Assembly: GCA_945860385.1 (NCBI GenBank)
Contig: CAMAQD010000007.1
Span: 1-64,000, forward strand
Source of the DNA: Flavobacterium psychrophilum
Lineage (GTDB): Bacteria; Bacteroidota; Bacteroidia; Flavobacteriales; Flavobacteriaceae
Direction of reading: 5' to 3'
Length of the DNA: 64,000 nucleotides
In this document: piece by piece, positions 16,275 to 22,944 of the stretch
How positions within the stretch are numbered: the first letter of the stretch is position 1
Layout of the letters: each line of letters starts with the position of its first letter
Translations under genes and position numbers: made by a program
Notes under the pieces: generated by a model
What the model saw: only the letters and a program-made list of their open reading frames with translations
The model's database searches: none
Told to the model about the DNA's origin: nothing

Positions 16275-16292
16275 TTACTTTCCAATACAGAA
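16275..16292. other. Candidate attachment site (attR core) at the mnmE 3' end
   Basis: The last 18 bp of mnmE read TTCTGTATTGGAAAGTAA on the minus strand. From memory, the attB of Salmonella genomic island 1, also at the mnmE (trmE/thdF) 3' end, is TTCTGTATTGGTAAGTAA, a 17/18 match. Conservation of the protein end FCIGK explains part of this. The reading frame of mnmE is intact, as expected for insertion at the stop codon. No second copy is in the window, so the other boundary must be left of base 1. Confidence 0.6.
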
Positions 16293-17669
16293 ATTAGCAA
16301 ATATATTCCCCAACAATTCATCATTCGTAACTTGCCCCGTAATCATCCCAAAATGATACAAAGCTTCCTTGATATCAATCGCCATCAGGTCACTCGACAA
16401 ATTGGTTTCCAGTCCAAACTTCACGTTCTGGATTTCGTCTAAAGCTTTCAACAAAGAATCGTAATGACGCGTATTGGTTACAATCGTCTCATTATTGCGC
16501 AAAGCACCTGTGTTCACAAAGGATAGTAATTGGTCTTTCAATGCTTCAACCCCAATGTTCTCTTTGGCAGAAATCAAATTGAGGTTCAGGATTTCAGATT
16601 TTAGATGATCAGCCTCTTGCTCAGAAAGCAAATCCGATTTGTTGCCCACAACCAGTAAGGGTTTCAACGGAAACTGATTCTTAATCTTTTCGATTTCGAT
16701 TTGGTTCAAATGTAAACTGCCGTCTGCGGTCTGCAAACTGCTGTCCAATAAATAAATCACCACCTGTGCCTGTTCTATTTTTTCGAAGGTTTTGCGAATG
16801 CCAATGCTTTCAATATGGTCTTCGGTCTCCCGAATGCCTGCCGTATCAATGAATCGGAAGCCAATGCCACCAATGACTAATTCGTCTTCAATCGTATCCC
16901 GCGTAGTTCCCGCAATGTGCGAAACAATAGCGCGCTCTTCGTTCAGTAAAGCATTTAAAAGCGTCGATTTCCCTACGTTGGGTTCACCTACAATCGCCAC
17001 AGGAATCCCGTTTTTGATAACATTCCCCACAGCAAAAGAATCAATCAGGCGTTTCAGCACAAACTCAATCCGATTCAACAATTCATGAAATTGGGTGCGG
17101 TCGGCAAAGGCCACATCTTCTTCGGCAAAGTCCAGTTCGAGTTCGATTAGGGAAGCAAAATTCAATAATTCTTCCCGCAGTTTGGCAATTTCGTTCGAGA
17201 AACCACCACGCATTTGCTGCATCGCAATTTGGTGCGAAGCTTCGTTGTCGGACGAAATTAAATCGGCTACGGCTTCGGCTTGGGATAAATCAAGTTTGCC
17301 ATTCAAAAAAGCTCTTAGAGTAAATTCTCCGGGATTGGCCATGCGACAGCCATTGCGTAGCAACAATTGAATAATTTGCTGCTGAATATAAGTAGAACCG
17401 TGACACGAAATCTCGATAGTGTTTTCGCCAGTGTAAGAGTGAGGCCCTTTGAAAATAGAAACCAGCACTTCGTCTAGGGTTTTCTGATGATCCATAATAT
17501 GGCCCAAATGCAAGGTATGCGATTTTTGCTGGGTCAAATCTTTGTTTTTAATGGATTTAAAAATCGTATTCCCTATGATAATAGCGTCTTCACCAGAAAT
17601 CCGAATGATGGCAATGGCTCCAGCTCCTGAAGGCGTGGCAAGGGCCACTATAGAATCGTTGTGTAACAT
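16275..17669 (-). CDS. mnmE: tRNA modification GTPase MnmE
   Basis: 464 residues from the ATG at 17667-17669, the normal family length. MnmE works with MnmG to install the cmnm5 group on wobble uridine-34 of several tRNAs. Visible parts are the N-terminal formyl-THF-binding domain (SIVALATPSGAGAIAIIRISG), the helical domain, and the inserted GTPase domain with G1 GEPNVGKS at 228-235, TTRD at 255-258, DTAG at 275-278 and NKSD. The C-terminal FCIGK carries the catalytic cysteine. A longer open frame to 17771 exists, but homology begins at MLHNDS and a promoter lies between the two, so the inner start is right. Its 3' end adjoins the island. Confidence 0.97.
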   Translation of the reverse strand: MLHNDSIVALATPSGAGAIAIIRISGEDAIIIGNTIFKSIKNKDLTQQKSHTLHLGHIMDHQKTLDEVLVSIFKGPHSYTGENTIEISCHGSTYIQQQIIQLLLRNGCRMANPGEFTLRAFLNGKLDLSQAEAVADLISSDNEASHQIAMQQMRGGFSNEIAKLREELLNFASLIELELDFAEEDVAFADRTQFHELLNRIEFVLKRLIDSFAVGNVIKNGIPVAIVGEPNVGKSTLLNALLNEERAIVSHIAGTTRDTIEDELVIGGIGFRFIDTAGIRETEDHIESIGIRKTFEKIEQAQVVIYLLDSSLQTADGSLHLNQIEIEKIKNQFPLKPLLVVGNKSDLLSEQEADHLKSEILNLNLISAKENIGVEALKDQLLSFVNTGALRNNETIVTNTRHYDSLLKALDEIQNVKFGLETNLSSDLMAIDIKEALYHFGMITGQVTNDELLGNIFANFCIGK

Positions 17670-17687
17670 AGTATTTTGTCTAAGGGG

Positions 17688-17695
17688 CAAAGGTA
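17688..17695 (-). promoter_or_regulatory. -7 box of the mnmE promoter
   Basis: The minus strand reads TACCTTTG, an exact TAnnTTTG element, about 18 bp before the chosen mnmE ATG. This supports the short start. The -33 element is not clear. Confidence 0.5.
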
Positions 17696-17741
17696 CTAAA
17701 TCTGAATAAGTTTCTATTTTAAAATATTTGAAAGCAGAGCA

Positions 17742-17918
17742 TTCGCTTTTTAAAAGTAGCCACAGTTTCACAGATTTTAAAGAGAAATTAATTTAAGAAA
17801 TGGATACTTGTTTTTAAAAACACTTAAAACTACAGTGTTAAAACCAATTTTTAGTATTTAAAATCTGTGAATCTGTGGCAATTTATTCGTTACCTCTGGA
17901 TTTTATTTAAAAAGCGAA
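17742..17918. repeat. Nested inverted repeats, REP/MITE-like element between divergent genes
   Basis: An outer perfect 13-bp inverted repeat (TTCGCTTTTTAAA at 17742-17754 and its complement at 17906-17918) encloses an inner 23-bp pair (17759-17781 and 17857-17879) with one mismatch. The inner pair is built from the word AATCTGTG, with CTGTGGC at its outer end. The 177-bp unit fills most of the gap between mnmE and the MutS-like gene. Similar AATCTGTG-rich hairpins are, from memory, frequent between flavobacterial genes. No coding content. Confidence 0.7.
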
Positions 17919-17945
17919 GGCCCTAAATTGAAAGCCTTAATAATG

Positions 17946-17975
17946 TTAACTTATTCCCCGCAATCCCTATATTTG
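17946..17975 (+). promoter_or_regulatory. Promoter of the MutS-like gene
   Basis: TTA at 17946-17948 (near-match to TTG), 19-bp spacer, then TATATTTG at 17968-17975, a full match to the -7 consensus. The start codon chosen at 17994 is 18 bp downstream. Upstream in-frame starts would lie within or before the promoter. Confidence 0.6.
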
Positions 17976-17993
17976 TGCATTATTATAAAAAAA

Positions 17994-19766
17994 ATGGAAC
18001 CATACCAATCGAGAATTCTTACCTATTCGCAGGAATTAACCAAAACCAAAACCCAATACAATACCATCAGTTTGCTTCGTTTGGCGAGTATTCTGCTCTT
18101 TTTAATTTTGGGCTATTACTACCTTCAGGACAACCAAATGTTGCTTTTTGCGCTTTCGATTTCCTTTTTGATTGCTTTTTTCCTCTTGATGCGATGGCAT
18201 TCTAAATTGCAATTTCAAATTAAAATGCGGGAGGCCCTAGTTTCCATTAATACCAACGAAAGGGAATATCTGGAAAACAATAAACTTCCTTTTGAAAATG
18301 GAGAAGAATTTATTGATTTTCAACACCCTTACGCCTATGATTTGGATGTTTTTGGGAATCATTCCTTGTTTCAGAATTTCAATAGAACCGCCACCTATAT
18401 TGGCAAGAAAACATTAGCCAATCAATGTGTCCGATTGCTGCCGAATGAAGAAATTATTCGCAATCAGGAAGCGGTGAAGGAATTGGCCGATAAATTAGAT
18501 TGGCGTCAGGAGTTTTTGGCTTTGGCCAAAATAAGTCAAGATACGAAACCCGCTTTTGAGTCTTTATTGAAATGGAGTAAATCCAACAGCACGCCATTGT
18601 CGAAAGGAACTGTTTGGATTTCGATACTTTCGCCGGTCCTTTTTCTGGGTGCTGCAGCAGCCTATTGGAGTACATCGAATGCTGTTTATTTAAACGTATT
18701 GAGTTTTATTTTTATCTTTAATCTGGGTTTTTTAGGCTGGTTTATGAAACGAATTCAACTCGAAATATCCCATTCCTCGAGTATCGATACCATCATTTCG
18801 CACTACGGATTATTGCTTCAAAAGATTGAAAAAGAAGACTTCAAAGCGGAGAAATTAATCCAGTTGCAAAAGCAGTTAACGTATAAAAACGAAAAGGCAA
18901 GTGGGCATCTCAAGCATTTAGCCAGTTTGTTTTCAAGTATGGATACGATTCAAAATTTGATTACGGGAACAGTTTTCAACGGAACGTTTCTATACAATTT
19001 GCACATCTTTAAGTATTTGATTGTATGGAAAAATCAACACGCAGCAGCATTGGAAGATTGGCTAAATGTAATCGGAGAATTCGAAATGTTAAACAGTCTG
19101 GCGAATGTATCTTACAACAATCCCGATTTTGTTTTCCCGGAATTGAATACCAAGTACGAAATTTCATTTGCTGATTTGAGTCATCCTTTGCTATCCAAAA
19201 AGAATAGGGTAGGGAATGACATCGATTTTCAACCCAAATCCTTTATGATTCTGACAGGGTCCAATATGTCTGGCAAAAGTACTTTCCTTCGAAGCCTGGG
19301 CGTCAATATGATGCTGACAGGTATGGGTGCTGCAGTTTGTGCGACCAAAGCAAACGTCCATCCAATGCCCGTTTTGGTATCGATGCGTTTGTCTGATTCG
19401 TTGTCTGATAGCGAATCCTATTTCTTTGCAGAAATCAAGCGTTTGAAACAAATTATGGACGAACTGGACCACAAACCTGCTTTTGTGCTATTGGACGAAA
19501 TTCTACGAGGAACCAACTCCGACGATAAACGAAACGGGACTATCGAAGTAATCAAAAAAGTAATCGCCAAAAAAGCCTTAGGTGCTATTGCGACTCACGA
19601 TATTGAAGTTTGCTTGACAACAAATGATTTCCCGGACATTCTTGTCAATAAATGTTTTGAAGTCGAAATCATCAACAATGACCTCCATTTTGACTTCATT
19701 TTGCGCGATGGAATTTGCAAAAATAAAAGCGCTACTTTCCTGATGAAAAAATTAGGTGTTATTTAA
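17994..19766 (+). CDS. Membrane-anchored MutS-family ATPase
   Basis: 590 residues from MEPYQSR. The N-terminal third carries hydrophobic stretches (LLRLASILLFLILGYYYL, then LLFALSISFLIAFFLL; a second pair around residues 200-250), so it is bound to the inner membrane. The C-terminal third is a MutS domain V ATPase: Walker A TGSNMSGKST at about 421-430, Walker B VLLDEILRGT near 500 and a conserved THD histidine downstream. It has no MutS mismatch-recognition domain and no Smr endonuclease domain, so it is neither MutS1 nor MutS2. Such proteins are common in Bacteroidota and their role is unknown. The start was chosen from the promoter position; the longer frame from 17928 would begin before the promoter. 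Confidence 0.85.
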   Translation: MEPYQSRILTYSQELTKTKTQYNTISLLRLASILLFLILGYYYLQDNQMLLFALSISFLIAFFLLMRWHSKLQFQIKMREALVSINTNEREYLENNKLPFENGEEFIDFQHPYAYDLDVFGNHSLFQNFNRTATYIGKKTLANQCVRLLPNEEIIRNQEAVKELADKLDWRQEFLALAKISQDTKPAFESLLKWSKSNSTPLSKGTVWISILSPVLFLGAAAAYWSTSNAVYLNVLSFIFIFNLGFLGWFMKRIQLEISHSSSIDTIISHYGLLLQKIEKEDFKAEKLIQLQKQLTYKNEKASGHLKHLASLFSSMDTIQNLITGTVFNGTFLYNLHIFKYLIVWKNQHAAALEDWLNVIGEFEMLNSLANVSYNNPDFVFPELNTKYEISFADLSHPLLSKKNRVGNDIDFQPKSFMILTGSNMSGKSTFLRSLGVNMMLTGMGAAVCATKANVHPMPVLVSMRLSDSLSDSESYFFAEIKRLKQIMDELDHKPAFVLLDEILRGTNSDDKRNGTIEVIKKVIAKKALGAIATHDIEVCLTTNDFPDILVNKCFEVEIINNDLHFDFILRDGICKNKSATFLMKKLGVI

Positions 19767-19772
19767 AAAAGG

Positions 19773-19788
19773 CTTCAGTTAACTGAAG
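19773..19788. repeat. Perfect 16-bp palindrome after the MutS-like gene
   Basis: CTTCAGTTAACTGAAG follows the stop codon by 6 bp. The T-run needed for a terminator is present only when it is read on the minus strand (CCTTTTTTAAAT), so it is either a weak bidirectional terminator or a protein-binding palindrome. Confidence 0.45.
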
Positions 19789-19911
19789 AGTGTGCATAGT
19801 ACTATCGTTGAACTAATTTTAGTAAGGATTGTGATGTGTTTTTTGTGTAAAAGAATTTTAAATTAAAGTTCACGAACAAATGCAAGCCTTCTTAATCGGG
19901 AAGCTATTACA

Positions 19912-19940
19912 TTGTTAATGAATAAATGTGTTTATATTTG
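19912..19940 (+). promoter_or_regulatory. Promoter of the PUL regulator gene
   Basis: TTG at 19912-19914, 18-bp spacer, TATATTTG at 19933-19940: a full match to the Bacteroidota promoter. The start codon is 19 bp downstream, giving a very short leader. Confidence 0.7.
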
Positions 19941-19959
19941 AAGATAAATTATTTCTATT

Positions 19960-22704
19960 TTGAAAAATTGCTTACTTAAAATAGTTCTTTTCTGCCTGAT
20001 CTCCTTGCCACTATACGCTCAGGAGTTGCTGCCTTTTGTCGAAAATTACAATAAATCAGACTATCAGGGGGACAATCAGATTTGGAATGTCGCCCAGGGT
20101 AATGATAATGCGATGTATTTTGCGAATAATCATTATTTACTGCGCTATGATGGAGTAAAATGGGAGCGTTATTTGTTGCCCAATAAAACCATCATTCGTT
20201 CCATTTTTGTGGACGGCGATAAAATTTATTCAGGTTCTTATAAAGAATTTGGCTATTGGATTCGAAAAGAAGGTAAGATGGTTTATACTTCAATTTCTGA
20301 AGGTAAAAAAGTTTTTGATGATAGCGAGAACGAGGAAATATGGAAAATTTTTAAGTTTAATAACCAAATTTATTTTCAATCCTTCAACGAGATTTTCAAG
20401 TACGATGGAAAGAAAATTAGTAAAACGAATCTTCCTTTTCTGATTTCCTATGGCTTTGTAATCGACAATGAACTCCTGATTGCATCGGTTGGTAGCGGTA
20501 TTTATAAGATGAAAAACACGACCTTTTCTAAAGTAAAAGGTTGGGGAATTTTAGAGAATAATGTCATTCACGGCATAGAGAAGCATCAAAATAAAACCTA
20601 CATATTCACTCAAAAAAACGGAGTATTTATTTTTGAAAATGGAGCTTTACATTCTTGGAAAAACCCATTGAATGAAATTTTGAAAACAGCTTACGTCAAT
20701 GCGGCTAAGTTTATGAAAAACAATAAACTAATCATTGGAACAGCTAGTAAAGGGATTTATATTTTTGATTTGAATACCAACACTTTTAAAAATATCAATC
20801 GGAATAATGTCTTGATGAACAATTCTATTTTGAGTGTGGGTCAGGACAAAGAAAATAATTTATGGTTGGGATTAGACAACGGAATTGCTTACGTTGAAAT
20901 TGATTCTCCCATTTCGATTTTTTATGACAATTCGGGAGTTTTGGGTTCCGTTTATTCTGTGGCGACTACTGATAACGGCTATTTAATGGCTTCGAATCAC
21001 GGCGTTTTCAAATATGAAAACAATCAGTTTTCTTTGGTTCCGGACACTCAGGGTCAAGCTTGGAACATTGGTAAAATGAATGACAAATATCTTATTGGAT
21101 ATTTTCAGGGAACACTTGTCTACGAAAAGGGACAGTTTTCTAAACTCAATACGATAAGCGGTGGTTGGAATTTAACCAAAAGCACCATCAATAATTCCTA
21201 TTTGCAAGCGTCTTACAGTGGAGTGTGGATTTATAGTGACACGAATGATTTATCTAAAAAACACCTTATAAATGGGCTTTTAAAACCCATAAAATATGTG
21301 GCACAAAACCGAAAAAATGAAATCTGGGCTGCTGATAATTATAGAGGTTTGTATAGAATTTTATATGATGATAATTATAAAACTACTACTGTTGAAAATA
21401 TAACCCAAAAGAGTAAAATCACCAATGATTTTGGCGTTAGAATATTTGAATTTAGAAACGAAATCCTCTTCCTGATCCAAAATTCCTGGTACACTTATAA
21501 TTCCATTACCAACCAATTGGTGAAAAATGAATTGTTCAATACTAATTTTAAAAATATTTCCGATATCGTTGCTATTGACGAAAACAATTTTGTGGTACTG
21601 CAGGAAGGCCTTTTGTATCATATATATGTCAATGAAAACAAATTTGTTTGGAACAGCATTCAGGAAAAATATTATCGCGGAAAAATAATAAACGATAATT
21701 TAAAAATCTTTAAAAACAGAAAGAGCTACTTATTAAATCTTGATGATGGATTTATTTCCCTTCAATTGAAAAATGAAACCAAAACAATTCCTGTTCTAAA
21801 AGTGGAAGCCTTTTCCGGGGGGAATCTGGTTGAAAACAAATCGAAAATAAAGTACAATTCTGAACTAAAAATTGGAATAATATCTGGAATATTTGGGTAT
21901 ACAAAGCCCAGTTTGTTTTATAAAATAAATGATTCAAAAGATTTTATCCGTGCAAAAAATGGAGCAATAGTCTTGAATAATTTAAACAGTGGTTCTCATA
22001 ACTTTGCCATTTATCATTTTGATGGTTCGAATTACAATCAGGTTTCCAGTTTTGAGTTTGTCGTTGCCAAGCCTTGGTATTTTTCTTTTTGGATGATTTT
22101 ACTGTATATAGCGGTTTTGGGAACGATTTTGTACTTTTATTACAAGTGGAATAAAATGCGGTACACACAAAAATTGGTTTTACAGGAAGAAGAATTGAAG
22201 CATCAAAAGAAAATTCTGGAGATGGAATTGAAAGCAGAAAACGAATTGAACATACAAGAATATGAAAAACATATTCTGGAATTAGAATTGCAAACAAAAT
22301 CATCCGAAGTTACTGGAAAATCGCTTTCAATTGCCAAACAAAGTGAAATGATAGAAAATATTCAGGGAATATTAGATACCGAAGTGGATTTTAATAAACT
22401 GAAAAGTGAAATTAAAAAAGTAATAAAATCGAATGCAATTAACAAACATGAATGGCAGACTTTTGAATCCAACCTGAATCAAATTCACGACGAATTTATA
22501 ATCAATCTCTCCAAAAAATATCCAAACCTTACTTCTAAGGACATCAAGCTTTGTGTTTATTTAAAAATGAATCTTTCCTCAAAAGAAATCGCTCCAATGA
22601 TGAACATTTCATTCCGTGGAGTCGAGTTACATCGTTATCGATTAAGGAAGAAATTGAATCTTATTCAAGACGAAAATCTCTCCAAATTTTTATTATCCAT
22701 ATAA
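19960..22704 (+). CDS. Membrane-spanning propeller/Y_Y_Y regulator with LuxR-type HTH (PUL regulator)
   Basis: 914 residues from a TTG start; the next in-frame part is a signal peptide (KIVLFCLISLPLYAQ). The periplasmic part (about 20-700) shows repeated beta-propeller-like blades (NNLWLGLDNGIAYVE) and ends in a Y_Y_Y-like domain. One membrane helix follows at about 708-728, then a coiled coil (735-790) and a C-terminal LuxR/GerE-type HTH (about 853-905, LSSKEIAPMMNISFRGVELHRYRLRKKL). There is no histidine kinase or receiver domain. It is therefore a one-component sensor that would bind a glycan fragment outside and DNA inside. It lies directly before susC, whose operon is the likely target. 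The ligand is unknown. Confidence 0.87.
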   Translation: MKNCLLKIVLFCLISLPLYAQELLPFVENYNKSDYQGDNQIWNVAQGNDNAMYFANNHYLLRYDGVKWERYLLPNKTIIRSIFVDGDKIYSGSYKEFGYWIRKEGKMVYTSISEGKKVFDDSENEEIWKIFKFNNQIYFQSFNEIFKYDGKKISKTNLPFLISYGFVIDNELLIASVGSGIYKMKNTTFSKVKGWGILENNVIHGIEKHQNKTYIFTQKNGVFIFENGALHSWKNPLNEILKTAYVNAAKFMKNNKLIIGTASKGIYIFDLNTNTFKNINRNNVLMNNSILSVGQDKENNLWLGLDNGIAYVEIDSPISIFYDNSGVLGSVYSVATTDNGYLMASNHGVFKYENNQFSLVPDTQGQAWNIGKMNDKYLIGYFQGTLVYEKGQFSKLNTISGGWNLTKSTINNSYLQASYSGVWIYSDTNDLSKKHLINGLLKPIKYVAQNRKNEIWAADNYRGLYRILYDDNYKTTTVENITQKSKITNDFGVRIFEFRNEILFLIQNSWYTYNSITNQLVKNELFNTNFKNISDIVAIDENNFVVLQEGLLYHIYVNENKFVWNSIQEKYYRGKIINDNLKIFKNRKSYLLNLDDGFISLQLKNETKTIPVLKVEAFSGGNLVENKSKIKYNSELKIGIISGIFGYTKPSLFYKINDSKDFIRAKNGAIVLNNLNSGSHNFAIYHFDGSNYNQVSSFEFVVAKPWYFSFWMILLYIAVLGTILYFYYKWNKMRYTQKLVLQEEELKHQKKILEMELKAENELNIQEYEKHILELELQTKSSEVTGKSLSIAKQSEMIENIQGILDTEVDFNKLKSEIKKVIKSNAINKHEWQTFESNLNQIHDEFIINLSKKYPNLTSKDIKLCVYLKMNLSSKEIAPMMNISFRGVELHRYRLRKKLNLIQDENLSKFLLSI

Positions 22705-22744
22705 AACCGTGGTGTTCTTTACGGATTTTATTATTTTACCTTAA

Positions 22745-22752
22745 TATATTTG
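22745..22752 (+). promoter_or_regulatory. -7 box of the susC operon
   Basis: TATATTTG fits TAnnTTTG. The -33 region is poor (TTC/TTT words), as expected for an activator-dependent promoter. Transcription from here would give a leader of roughly 185 nt before the susC ATG. Confidence 0.5.
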
Positions 22753-22761
22753 CAGAATCAC

Positions 22762-22802
22762 AACACATCACTACTACATCATGCGATGTGTTATGCTGTA
22801 GT
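22762..22802 (+). promoter_or_regulatory. Alternative hairpins in the susC leader
   Basis: AACACATC (22762-22769) pairs with GATGTGTT (22785-22792). A second ACATC (22776-22780) can pair with the same GATGT (22785-22789), with an outer ACTAC/GTAGT possibility. The two pairings exclude each other, so this could be a leader switch. The remaining leader to 22944 shows nothing else I can name. Confidence 0.35.
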
Positions 22803-22944
22803 TTTATCTTTCCTTACTACTTTCAAACATTGATTTCTTGGTTGTTTTTATTGAATTGATGTATTCGTGTAGTAACTCTTATTAGCTTACTATAACGTTG
22901 TAATAACATAATTTAGCTGAACTAACTTAACAAATTATCAATTT

